The position numbers and the translations under genes are program-made. From Natronobacterium gregoryi SP2 (GTDB lineage Archaea > Halobacteriota > Halobacteria > Halobacteriales > Natrialbaceae), in the NCBI RefSeq assembly GCF_000230715.2, contig NC_019792.1, positions 1,860,001-1,924,000 of the forward strand: DNA of 64,000 nucleotides. Reading direction: 5' to 3'. The notes below the pieces were generated by a model. That model searched no databases. It was not told where the DNA came from and saw nothing but the letters and a program-made list of their open reading frames with translations. Numbering within the stretch: the first letter of the stretch is position 1; every line of letters begins with the position of its first letter. Shown here in pieces: positions 54,684 through 62,984 of the stretch.

Positions 54684-55744
54684 GACGACCACCCCCGGAA
54701 GGCGTTGACGACTCCTTCGGCGATCCGGTCTTCCGGCAGGACCATGTCGACGTCGACCTGCTCGGCAGCGACCTTCGGCATGCCGTAGACCCTGGACGTC
54801 TTTTCGTCCTGCACGATAGCCTTGCCGCCGGCTGCTTTGATCTCGGCCAGCCCGTCGGCACCGTCTGCTCCCATCCCAGTCATGATGACACCAGCGAGAT
54901 TGCCGGTGACCGTCTCCGCCGCGGTCTCCATCGTTACGTCGATTGCCGGCTTGACGTTGTGTCGCTTGGGACCGTCGTCGTGGGTGACGGTGAGTTTCCC
55001 GTTCGAAAAGCTCGAGACGGCGAGATGGTAGCCACCCTTTGCCAGGACACCCTCGCCGGCACCGATCGTGTCGCGACCGGCTGCCTCTCGAATGTCGTAG
55101 TCGGTTCGTTTGTCGAGCCGTTCCGCGAAACGTTCCGTGTAATGGTCAGCCATGTGTTGGACTATGAGGATTCGTAACCCTGCGCGCTCGGGTAGTTCGG
55201 ACAGGACCCGCTCGACGACGCGCGGGCCGCCGGTCGATGCACCGATCACGAGCGTTGGCTCGCGTGGAAACGCCTCGGTCGCGTCGACGTCGACCGTCGC
55301 CAGTTCGTCGGCCGTCGATCTCTCGTTGCCGGAATCGGTACTGCCGGAGATGTCCGCCTTGGCGACCGCACGAACCTGTTCGACGATCTCGTCCTGTTTC
55401 GACCAGATCGGGACGGAGTTGTCGCCGCTTGGCTTCGCGATGAAGTCGACCGCACCGGCCTCGAGCGCCTCGAACGTGGCTTCTGCGTTCTTGGTCGTCT
55501 GTGAACTGATGACCAGCATCGGCGTCGGCCGTTCGTCCATCACCTGCTCGATTACTTCGTGGCCCGTGAGACCTGGCATCTGGATGTCGACCGTTGCGAT
55601 GTCGGGCTCGACGTCGGTGATCAGCTCGACGGCTTCGGTGCCGTTTTTCGCACGACCGATCACGTCGATCCCACCGTCTTCGAGAATCTTCCCGAGGGTT
55701 TCACGCATTACTGCAGAATCGTCTGCGATGACGGCTCGGACCAT
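54680..55744 (-). CDS. cheB: Protein-glutamate methylesterase CheB
   Basis: This 354-residue CheB has an N-terminal receiver domain (phospho-acceptor D53 in TVDIQMPG), a linker of about 35 residues, then the methylesterase domain. The catalytic Ser170 is in GASTGG, His197 in VQHMADH and the Asp in GMGADG. It removes methyl groups from the transducers. It is translationally coupled to cheA. No cheR partner is present in the window. Confidence 0.95.
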   Translation of the reverse strand: MVRAVIADDSAVMRETLGKILEDGGIDVIGRAKNGTEAVELITDVEPDIATVDIQMPGLTGHEVIEQVMDERPTPMLVISSQTTKNAEATFEALEAGAVDFIAKPSGDNSVPIWSKQDEIVEQVRAVAKADISGSTDSGNERSTADELATVDVDATEAFPREPTLVIGASTGGPRVVERVLSELPERAGLRILIVQHMADHYTERFAERLDKRTDYDIREAAGRDTIGAGEGVLAKGGYHLAVSSFSNGKLTVTHDDGPKRHNVKPAIDVTMETAAETVTGNLAGVIMTGMGADGADGLAEIKAAGGKAIVQDEKTSRVYGMPKVAAEQVDVDMVLPEDRIAEGVVNAFRGWSS

Positions 55745-55900
55745 CAGTGACGATCGGGGTGTTTGCGGGTCGGTTGCTGCACCGTCTCGGTCTCGAAACC
55801 GGGATTGGAGCCGGATGCGAGTATGGAAACGGGTGTGACGCCGAATACTGGCCGGCCCTGCTGTGTCGGACGTGGAGAGAAGATGGTACTCATAACTGAG

Positions 55901-56089
55901 CTAGCTCCCGTATGCTGGCAGTGGAAAAACGCTATCGACGCACCCTCCGGACGTGATCGCGGAGACGGCGGCGTCGCCGGCCCACGCTGTCTTCTCGTCC
56001 AGGTAACTGTCACTGTCGGCGTCGAAGAATTCGACCGCGGACGGAACCGTCGCGTCGGCGTCGTCAACGAACGATACGGTCACTGCCAT
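55901..56089 (-). CDS. Small acidic protein of unknown function
   Basis: The 62-residue acidic product MAVTVSFVDDADATVPSAVE is preceded by a TTTATC box about 27 bp before the ATG, the expected distance for a leaderless haloarchaeal gene. One Cys is present near the end. It lies between cheB and the parA-like gene. No family is recognised; this could also be a chance frame. Confidence 0.4.
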   Translation of the reverse strand: MAVTVSFVDDADATVPSAVEFFDADSDSYLDEKTAWAGDAAVSAITSGGCVDSVFPLPAYGS

Positions 56090-56207
56090 GGGACTGAATT
56101 GCCAGGTTCGCTTGATAAAGAATTCGGCCGATCCAACCCGCTGGGAGGCCTACGAGATACAGTTGGCCGTGTGAGTTATGTGGTCAGAGTTGAAACGGTC
56201 CAGGAGA

Positions 56208-56996
56208 ATGGCGGAACCCGCTCGGCTGTGTGTAACAAACCAGAAAGGAGGTGTCGGAAAGACGACTGTCGCGATCAACCTGGCCGGGGCCCTGAACGAT
56301 CGCGGACAGGACGTTCTCTTCGTCGATATCGACCCGCAGGGAAACGCGACTGAAGGACTCGGGCTCCTCGAGGCCTACGACGCCGAGCCGCCGACGTTGC
56401 TCGACGCTCTCGTCGATCCCGACGACGTCTCCGCCGAGGAGATCGTCTACGACCATCCGGAGATGGACGTCGTCGCGAGTAACGTCGATATGAACGCCGC
56501 TTCGTCGGCGCTATCGTCGGCGGAAAACGCCGAGATGCGTCTCGATCGGCTGTTGTCGCAGCTCGAAGACGGATACGACTACGTCGTCGTCGACTGCCCG
56601 CCACACCTCGGAGTTATCACCGACAACGGACTGTACGCGGCCAGAAATCTCGTTATCCCGGCACTCGCCGAGCCGACGAGCAAGCGGTCGATCGAGTTGC
56701 TGTTCGACTACGTCGGCGCACTCGAGATGGATCACGACGTGACGATCGAACCGTGTGCACTGGTCGCAAATCGGATCGAGAACACGAACGCAGCCGCGGA
56801 GATGCTCGCGTGGTTCGACGATGCGCTGCCGGAGACGCCGATCTACCGGATTCGCAAGCGGGTCGCCTTCCAGCGTGCGTTCACGGACGGACACTCAGTC
56901 TTCGAGGCCGACGAGGAAATCGACATGAGCGAGGTGTTTGCATCGATGGCAACAAAACTGGACGAACGGCTTGCGAAAGAGGAGGTATCGGCATGA
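56208..56996 (+). CDS. ParA/MinD-type ATPase of the taxis cluster
   Basis: This 262-residue P-loop ATPase has the deviant Walker A KGGVGKTT at 13-20, switch I DPQGNAT and Walker B VVVDCPPHLG. It is a ParA/Soj-type protein, and no parB gene or membrane-targeting helix is adjacent. The start at 56208 is the first Met giving a family-like N-terminus. It overlaps the following CheW-like gene by 4 bp. Location in the che cluster suggests positioning of chemosensory arrays, as bacterial ParC does; this is inference. Confidence 0.85.
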   Translation: MAEPARLCVTNQKGGVGKTTVAINLAGALNDRGQDVLFVDIDPQGNATEGLGLLEAYDAEPPTLLDALVDPDDVSAEEIVYDHPEMDVVASNVDMNAASSALSSAENAEMRLDRLLSQLEDGYDYVVVDCPPHLGVITDNGLYAARNLVIPALAEPTSKRSIELLFDYVGALEMDHDVTIEPCALVANRIENTNAAAEMLAWFDDALPETPIYRIRKRVAFQRAFTDGHSVFEADEEIDMSEVFASMATKLDERLAKEEVSA

Positions 56997-58144
56997 CCGA
57001 CGACAGGGCGCGTCGCATCCGCGAGATGCGAAACCGGGCGAATCCCGCACGATCCGCCTCGAACGACACCGAAGACACTGACGACGGTTCCCCCGACCAA
57101 TCCACCGACGAATCAGAAGACGTCACCAACGAGAAGCGTTCGGTCGACGGATCGACGGGAACCGACGAGACCACAGCTAACTCGAAAGCAGCGAACGAAG
57201 ACGACTCGAAAGCGGAGCCAGCGGCTACCGACGGGACGTCAGACGAGTCGCCCGCGACGAACGAAGCCGCGTCCACGGACTGTGACGAAGCCGACACTGA
57301 CTCCACCGACGAGACTGCTCCCGAGTCCTCGATAGACGATACTGACGCGTCCGCGTCTCCGGCAGACGATACTGACGCGTCCGCGACCGAAGACGCGGAC
57401 ACGGACAGCGCTACGGGAGACGTCTCCGAGTCGGAGACCGACTCCGGCGCTGTCGACACCGAACTCGAGCAGAACATCGACCCGGCGTTGCGGGGTGCCA
57501 TCGCGGGCACTGGTGGCGTAGACTCTGCTACGGGTGACGAGGCAACCGTCGACGCCACGGTCGTCGGCGCGGCCAGTGAGAGCTACGATGACGCAGCGAT
57601 CGGTCGTGGGAAAGAAGTTTTCGAGCGTGGCGACTCGTTGATCGCGTCGGCACACGACGACGAGAATACGATCCAGATGCTCGAGTTCTATCTCGAAGAG
57701 AGTCGGCACGCGATCGAGATAGATCTCGTCAGTGCGATCGTCGAGATGAAAGACATCACGCGGTTCCCGCGTGGGCCGGACGCGATCGACGGCGTCACTG
57801 ACCTCCGGGGCGAGATCACGGGCGTGCTCGATCCGACGGTCCTGTTGGACGTCGAGCGAAACGAACTCTCGGACGACCACTACATCGTTGTCATCGAACG
57901 CGACGACGAGCAGAAAGTCGGTATTCGCGTCTCCGACGTCTCCCAGGCCGTGACCTATCGCGAATCCCAAATCGACGAGACGGCGGATGCAATGGAGGAA
58001 GACGCCGCCGCACAACACAAGTTCGTCGAGGGAATCATCAAGAAAACCGAAGAAGACGAGACGACGCTTGTCACGTGGCTCGACATCGACAGCATTATCG
58101 AGAAGGTTGCGACTCAACGCACCGTCGCCGGGACAGAAGCGTAA
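56993..58144 (+). CDS. CheW-like protein with long disordered N-terminus (ParP-like)
   Basis: This 383-residue protein has about 200 acidic, low-complexity residues after a short basic start (RARRIREMRNRANPARSASN). It ends in a CheW domain at about 226-375 (NTIQMLEFYLEESRHAIEID, VTDLRGEITGVLDPTVLLDV). A DDTDASA segment is duplicated at the DNA level (about 57334 and 57364). It is coupled to the ParA gene by an ATGA overlap. ParA followed by a CheW-like protein with a long disordered N-terminus is the architecture of bacterial ParC/ParP. It could instead be an unusual CheW adaptor. Confidence 0.85.
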   Translation: MTDDRARRIREMRNRANPARSASNDTEDTDDGSPDQSTDESEDVTNEKRSVDGSTGTDETTANSKAANEDDSKAEPAATDGTSDESPATNEAASTDCDEADTDSTDETAPESSIDDTDASASPADDTDASATEDADTDSATGDVSESETDSGAVDTELEQNIDPALRGAIAGTGGVDSATGDEATVDATVVGAASESYDDAAIGRGKEVFERGDSLIASAHDDENTIQMLEFYLEESRHAIEIDLVSAIVEMKDITRFPRGPDAIDGVTDLRGEITGVLDPTVLLDVERNELSDDHYIVVIERDDEQKVGIRVSDVSQAVTYRESQIDETADAMEEDAAAQHKFVEGIIKKTEEDETTLVTWLDIDSIIEKVATQRTVAGTEA

Positions 58145-58432
58145 TCCTGTCTTTCTTTTGTCAGTCCGTCCCGCCGACTCGACGCACCGTTTCTGAAAAC
58201 GCCGTTTCCTGTGGCGCACCTCGAGCGAGTTTCCGCGGTGGTAGACACTTTCTACCGGGCTTCGACACGACCGAGCACACTCCACTCGGAAGAAGCGGGT
58301 TCTCGTGGACGCTGTTCGCCGGACTCTGCAGTACAGGACGTATCGTCGAGACGGGACGCCGAGAGAAGAGGGAGCGTCGATTTTAGTGCCGACGAGAATC
58401 GAGGAGCTTCGACCACCGACTCCCGTGGCGAT

Positions 58433-58867
58433 TTACACGCGAACGTCCGTTGGATTGATCCAGAGCACGAAATCGTCGTCACGGCGGATGACACCTGCGA
58501 TTCCGTCGCCCTCGACGGAGGTGTCGACCTCCTGGAGCTGGATCTCTCGGACCTGGTTGACTTCGTCGGCGAGCCAGCCGATCCGTTCTTTGGAGTCTTG
58601 CTTTCGCTTGAAGACGATAATCCTGCTGCCGAGCGTCTCTCCGTCGTCCTCGCCGAAGATCTTCCGCAGGTTGACGATCTTCGTCGTCTCCCCGCGGAGA
58701 TCCATCACCCCCTCGACGTGGTCGGCCGTATTCGGAACCGCGGTCAGATCCGCGGTATCGACGATCTCTGCGATGTAGCCGATGTCGACGCAGTAGCGGT
58801 TCTCCCCGAGTGCGAACTCGAGGACGTTCGTACGTAGGTCGTCCGTGGTCTGTTTGGTCGTAGACAT
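58433..58867 (-). CDS. cheW: Chemotaxis coupling protein CheW
   Basis: This 144-residue protein is a single CheW domain (NVLEFALGENRYCVDIGYIA, MDLRGETTKIVNLRKIFGED). It couples transducers to CheA. It is a separate, convergent transcription unit after the ParA/CheW-like pair. Size and motifs are standard for archaeal CheW. The gap to 58144 holds no gene. Confidence 0.93.
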   Translation of the reverse strand: MSTTKQTTDDLRTNVLEFALGENRYCVDIGYIAEIVDTADLTAVPNTADHVEGVMDLRGETTKIVNLRKIFGEDDGETLGSRIIVFKRKQDSKERIGWLADEVNQVREIQLQEVDTSVEGDGIAGVIRRDDDFVLWINPTDVRV

Positions 58868-59189
58868 GGTCAGTTACGATGGTTCGTCGGCGCGAGTGGA
58901 GCTGACTGTGACGCCAGGAGCGGCGTCGAGGCCGACCCGAACTCGGCCGCGAGTGCGCTCGATTGGGTCGTTCGGAGCCGACCGGCTTCGTCCGGCATAC
59001 ACACGGAGATTGCCACGTCATCCCCGGAACGCGGTAATCTCCTGTCGGCTCCGGACATAGTCATGAAAGGGTGAGTAACACAGATAAGTGTTTTTGCAGA
59101 TGGTCGCCGGCGACCACAGCGCTGATCTAGCGCGACTCGAGTCGGTCTGTGTCGCGGCTTTTATCCTGCTCGAGGGCCGACAGCGGGTA
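58868..59189. other. Divergent intergenic region after cheW
   Basis: No gene is recognised in this 322-bp stretch. The right end holds the leaderless promoter of the DUF5807-type gene (CTTTTATCC about 29 bp before the ATG), and the left end the cheW promoter. Confidence 0.5.
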
Positions 59190-59645
59190 ATGAGTGACCT
59201 GCGCGCCCGCGAGGAGTTTCTCTCCGGCGACCGGCCGGACGACGTCGTCCTCTTTCTGTCTGACTCGTTCGTCTCCGATGACCGCCTCGATGAGTTTGGT
59301 GAGCGCGTCGACGATGGCGTCCTGCTCGTCGTCGACGGCGAGCGAGGACGAAACGCGTTCCAAGCGGCGATCGGCACCGATGCGATGGATTTTGCCCGGT
59401 CGGCGATGGAGCACGAGGGGGTCGTCGACGTCGACCTCGCCGGTGGGACCTGCCCCGAAACGCCCGGCGACGACGCCGCGGACCACGAGGTCAGGTTCGT
59501 CTTTGCCTTCACGGAGAAACAAAACGAGGACGCTGGCGGTCTCTACGCGGAGGGCGACGTCGTCCACGCCTACGCCCAGTGTTCGTGTGGCGTGGCGTAC
59601 TCGGACCGATGGAATCCGAGCGATGCCGACACGAATACCGACTGA
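59190..59645 (+). CDS. DUF5807-type haloarchaeal protein
   Basis: This 151-residue protein contains FLSGDRPDDVVLFLSDSFVS and FVFAFTEKQNEDAGGLYAEG, then a short Cys pair (AQCSCGVAYSDRW). It matches my memory of DUF5807, a haloarchaeal family of unknown function. The ATG at 59190 is preceded by a promoter-like box about 29 bp upstream. The stop TGA begins a short repeat-like sequence (TGATTCGGTTCCTGTCGG). Confidence 0.8.
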   Translation: MSDLRAREEFLSGDRPDDVVLFLSDSFVSDDRLDEFGERVDDGVLLVVDGERGRNAFQAAIGTDAMDFARSAMEHEGVVDVDLAGGTCPETPGDDAADHEVRFVFAFTEKQNEDAGGLYAEGDVVHAYAQCSCGVAYSDRWNPSDADTNTD

Positions 59646-59684
59646 TTCGGTTCCTGTCGGACGTTCGCCCACACCCCAATCCGA

Positions 59685-59750
59685 GCGACTGTCCCGATGT
59701 ACCGGGTGACCGCAGGAATGCTCGCGGTCGCGCCGGAAAGGCGATTTACA
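59685..59750 (+). repeat. Dispersed palindromic repeat, partial copy R7
   Basis: The segment CGACTGTCCCGATGTACCGG followed by GCGGTCGCGCCGGAAAGGCG is the inner part of the dispersed palindrome, with degenerate ends. It lies in the gap after the DUF5807-type gene, together with the repeat-like TGATTCGGTTCCTGTCGG that starts at that gene's stop codon. Confidence 0.55.
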
Positions 59751-59844
59751 CGAGGTGACTGATCGCGCGAACAACAGGCCGCCCGGTACCGGCAGCCGTT
59801 GCCGCGCTGCCAACGACTTTTCACCCGTTCGTAGTCCGACGGCT

Positions 59845-60264
59845 ATGACGACCGATTCCGACGACCCCGAGTTGAGCGACGCAGAAGCCGACGCGTTACA
59901 CGAAATGCAACTCGGTATCGAGTACGTCCACCGGGCGTACGGCTCGTTGCTCGCGTTTCACCATCAGCTTGGACACGCGATGGATCGAATGGCAGACGCC
60001 GAGGACGAACTTCAGACGGCCGGCCACGACGAGTGGGCCGACGCCCTCAGAAACGAGCATCTGCCGGCAGGTGCAGTCAGCGACCAATGGACGTTCGAAC
60101 TCGTCGAGGAGTTCTCGACGGGGTTTATGGACGACATCGTCGCCTTCGAAGCCGAGGCTCGAGAGGAGTTGGCGGACGGACTCGATCACGTGACCGAACG
60201 CCAGCACAAGCGCCGGCTGCGAGAGCGTGCCGACGGTGACGAGGCGTCGGCTACCGAGAACTGA
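59845..60264 (+). CDS. Helical haloarchaeal protein of unknown function
   Basis: This 139-residue all-helical acidic protein (ELSDAEADALHEMQLGIEYV, SLLAFHHQLGHAMDRMADAE, EREEL-type C-terminus) has no recognised domain. It looks conserved among haloarchaea. The start is supported by a CTTTTCACC box 28 bp upstream. The stop TGA is the first codon of a partial repeat copy (60262). Confidence 0.65.
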   Translation: MTTDSDDPELSDAEADALHEMQLGIEYVHRAYGSLLAFHHQLGHAMDRMADAEDELQTAGHDEWADALRNEHLPAGAVSDQWTFELVEEFSTGFMDDIVAFEAEAREELADGLDHVTERQHKRRLRERADGDEASATEN

Positions 60265-60285
60265 TACGAATTGCTGTCGGCCATT
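60262..60285 (+). repeat. Dispersed palindromic repeat, end fragment R6
   Basis: TGATACGAATTGCTGTCGGC, the left terminus of the repeat, starts exactly at the stop codon of the upstream gene. The inner palindrome is not recognisable beyond it, so only the end or an eroded copy is present. Confidence 0.5.
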
Positions 60286-60391
60286 TCTGTCCGGATCGCC
60301 GGACGAATCGTGATCGTGCCACCCACTCGTGACAGCGACTCGCTTGCCGCGAGTGAGAAGTATTTTCGCTCCCGTTCGCGTATCCTCGCGT

Positions 60392-61519
60392 ATGAGCGAC
60401 CGGTACGACGTCATCGTTCTCGGCGTCGGCGGCGCAGGCAGTGCGACCGTCGCCCACCTCGCTGCCCGCGGCGTCGACGTTCTCGGCCTCGAGCGATACG
60501 ACGTTCCCCACAACTACGGCTCGTCACACGGCTACACCCGTCAGTTCAAACTCACAGACGCCACCGATCCGGCGTCCGCTTCGTTGCTCCGCCGGGCCGA
60601 GGCGCTGTGGCTGGACCTCGAGGACGACACCGACAGGCAGTTGTTCTCCCGGACCGGTTCGATCGACGCCGGTCCGGCGGACGGCCCCCTCGTAGAGGAG
60701 GCGGGGGAGGCCTGTGCTACCCTCGGTTGTGAGTACGAACGTCTTTCACGGACAGAACTCGCCGATCGATACCCGGCGTACGATCTTCCCGACGACTACG
60801 AGGCGATCTCTCAGCCCGACGGCGGATTTCTGGATGCCGAAGCCTGTCTCGTCGCCCACGTCGAACGTGCTCACCGTGACGGGGCGACGATCCGCGCTCG
60901 CGAACGGGTCGTCGACTGGTCGCCGACGGACGACGGCGTCCGCGTCGAAACCGACTACGACGCCTACGAGGCGGCCAACCTCGTGATCACCGCGGGCGCG
61001 TGGACGGCACAGTTCGTCGACGCACTCGAGGACATCGCGGTGCCGGAACGACAGGTCGTCGCGTGGTTCCAGCCCGACGACCCTGCACGGTTCGAGCGAG
61101 CCCGGTTTCCCGTCTGGAACCTCGAGACGCCGGACGGACGGTTCTACGGTGCGCCTGCACACCGCGTTCCTGGGATCACGTTCGCCCGTCGTCACCACCG
61201 CGAGAAGACCGTCGACCCCGACGCCTTCGAACGGGAGCCGACCCAGGCAGACGAACGGTTCCTCGAGGAGTTTGCCGAGCAGTACTTCCCTGGCGGCGTC
61301 GGCCCGACGCTTCGCATGGAGACCTGTCTCTATACGAATACGCCAGACGAGCAGTTCGTCCTCGATACGTTACCGGACCACTCACAGGTCGCGGTCGGTG
61401 CCGGCTTCTCCGGGCGCGGTTTCGCCTTTGCTCCCGTTGTCGGTGAAATTCTCGCTGACCTGGTCGTCGACGCGGAAACGGACCACGAGATCGAGCCGTT
61501 CTCGCTGGAGCGGTTCTAG
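60392..61519 (+). CDS. solA: Monomeric sarcosine/N-methyltryptophan oxidase-like flavoenzyme
   Basis: This 375-residue FAD-dependent amine oxidase has the dinucleotide motif GVGGAGSA at 11-18, the ERYDVPHNYGSSHGYTRQFK segment and a covalent-flavin Cys at about 312 (METCLYTNTPDEQF). It belongs to the MSOX/MTOX family that oxidatively demethylates N-methyl amino acids to formaldehyde and H2O2. The exact substrate cannot be assigned. A TATTTTCG box about 28 bp before the ATG indicates a leaderless gene. It ends within a 14-bp direct repeat. Confidence 0.88.
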   Translation: MSDRYDVIVLGVGGAGSATVAHLAARGVDVLGLERYDVPHNYGSSHGYTRQFKLTDATDPASASLLRRAEALWLDLEDDTDRQLFSRTGSIDAGPADGPLVEEAGEACATLGCEYERLSRTELADRYPAYDLPDDYEAISQPDGGFLDAEACLVAHVERAHRDGATIRARERVVDWSPTDDGVRVETDYDAYEAANLVITAGAWTAQFVDALEDIAVPERQVVAWFQPDDPARFERARFPVWNLETPDGRFYGAPAHRVPGITFARRHHREKTVDPDAFEREPTQADERFLEEFAEQYFPGGVGPTLRMETCLYTNTPDEQFVLDTLPDHSQVAVGAGFSGRGFAFAPVVGEILADLVVDAETDHEIEPFSLERF

Positions 61520-61613
61520 TGGCGGGCCAAGCCTGAACTGATGGGTCGAATCTGGCGGTGTGGCTCGATCCGACCCGTCAGTCGACGGTTGGGACAGTAC
61601 TAGTGGCGGGCCA
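61516..61613. repeat. 14-bp direct repeat flanking the region after solA
   Basis: CTAGTGGCGGGCCA occurs at 61516 (spanning the solA stop codon) and again at 61600, 84 bp apart. The intervening sequence holds no gene. The pair could be slippage, a footprint of a lost insertion, or part of a terminator. Confidence 0.5.
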
Positions 61614-61677
61614 CCCCAGACTAGCGCGTCGAACCGGCCACACGACCGGATGCTGTCGAGCAACGCGGCGTGAGAGC

Positions 61678-62982
61678 CTATCGATCCTCTACTGGGGAGT
61701 TCGTCTCTGTCCTTTCGTCTCTCTCACTTGAGTCGTCCGTCGTCGTTTCGTCGGTCGGTTCCGTGGACCGATCGTCGCTCTCGTCCACACGAGCCGGTCC
61801 GTCGTTCGAGCCGCCACGAGCAGTCGGTTCGAAAACGGACTCGAGAGCCGGCGGCTCGTAGACGTACGCTGCCTCCTCGTGACGGACGACGTACCGTTCG
61901 GTCCGTCGGTCGAAGAGTACCGGTGCGCCGACGTCGATCCCGACTCCTGCCAGATCCGCCAGCGTTTCGACGGGCACGCGTTCGCTGGTACCTCCATCCA
62001 GAACGTCGTCCTCGTCGAACTCGAGTTTCGACGCGGGAAGCCTGACAGGCGTCAGCAACTCGTCGAACTGCTCGCGGTCGTTTCGATAGGCGAGCCACTC
62101 GAGTTCCGTCGACGTCGGTTCCGAGAGTCGTCGTGAGCCGACAGCCAGGCCGACCGTGCCAGCCAGTCCGAGGACGAGGAGCAACGGGCCACCGACGGTA
62201 TGGAGCGGTCCCGCAGTTGCAGGGACAGTGACCGTCTTGGACTCGTCGTAGGACTCGTCGTATGCGTCCGTTCCCGCGTCGTCGATCCGGTACGTGCTCC
62301 CGTCGTATTCGATTGGAACCTGGTACTCGTCCGCGACGGACCGGTGATCGCCCTCGATTTCGCCTTCGACCGTGCGCTCGATTTCGATGTGTATCTCCGT
62401 CGCTCCGGGACTCGCTTCGAGATCGGCTTCGATCTCGTCGATCGTCGCCGCGACCTCGGTGACGTCGACGGTGAAGTCGGCCGTGACATCCTCGTGTGGT
62501 TCGACATCCTTTTCGCTGACAGACGCGAGATTCTCCCGCTGGCTCCAGTAGACCGTGTCGCCCCCGTCGTCGGGCTCGACGGCCCGATACGCGAGATCGA
62601 TGGAGACGCCGAGAGCCACGTTCCTGGCGGTTTCGGCCTCGTACCCGCCAACGAACTCGCCGTCCAACTCCGGCGTCACCGCCGTGTAGTAGAGCGGTTC
62701 GTTCTCGAGCACGGTCCCGTTCGGATAGACCGCAGTGGCGTCGCTCACCATCGCTTCGTGAGCCAGTGCTCCCGTCGCAGACCAGGACGACTCGAGTCGC
62801 TGGTCGGTCTCTTCGGGTGGAGCGGCGTACGCCCCGTAGCTCAACCACCCACCGAAGACGACGAGGACGACACACGTGATCACCAGTGCCGTTCGGTATT
62901 CCGCGAACAGTACCCGAAGCTGCAATCGTCGCTTCGCGTGTTCCTCGTCCCGTCTCTCCCCGTCAGTGTCGGACCTATACAT
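61678..62982 (-). CDS. DUF5305-type membrane protein
   Basis: This 434-residue protein has an N-terminal membrane helix (about 31-53: TALVITCVVLVVFGGWLSYG). A large extracellular beta region follows, then a second helix at about 260-285 (GGPLLLVLGLAGTVGLAVGS) and a cytoplasmic C-terminus that is acidic and disordered at the end. It agrees with haloarchaeal DUF5305, usually encoded next to an S26 signal peptidase, as here. It is thought to belong to a secreted-fibre or surface-protein cluster; that is inference. Confidence 0.8.
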   Translation of the reverse strand: MYRSDTDGERRDEEHAKRRLQLRVLFAEYRTALVITCVVLVVFGGWLSYGAYAAPPEETDQRLESSWSATGALAHEAMVSDATAVYPNGTVLENEPLYYTAVTPELDGEFVGGYEAETARNVALGVSIDLAYRAVEPDDGGDTVYWSQRENLASVSEKDVEPHEDVTADFTVDVTEVAATIDEIEADLEASPGATEIHIEIERTVEGEIEGDHRSVADEYQVPIEYDGSTYRIDDAGTDAYDESYDESKTVTVPATAGPLHTVGGPLLLVLGLAGTVGLAVGSRRLSEPTSTELEWLAYRNDREQFDELLTPVRLPASKLEFDEDDVLDGGTSERVPVETLADLAGVGIDVGAPVLFDRRTERYVVRHEEAAYVYEPPALESVFEPTARGGSNDGPARVDESDDRSTEPTDETTTDDSSERDERTETNSPVEDR

Positions 62983-62984
62983 AG

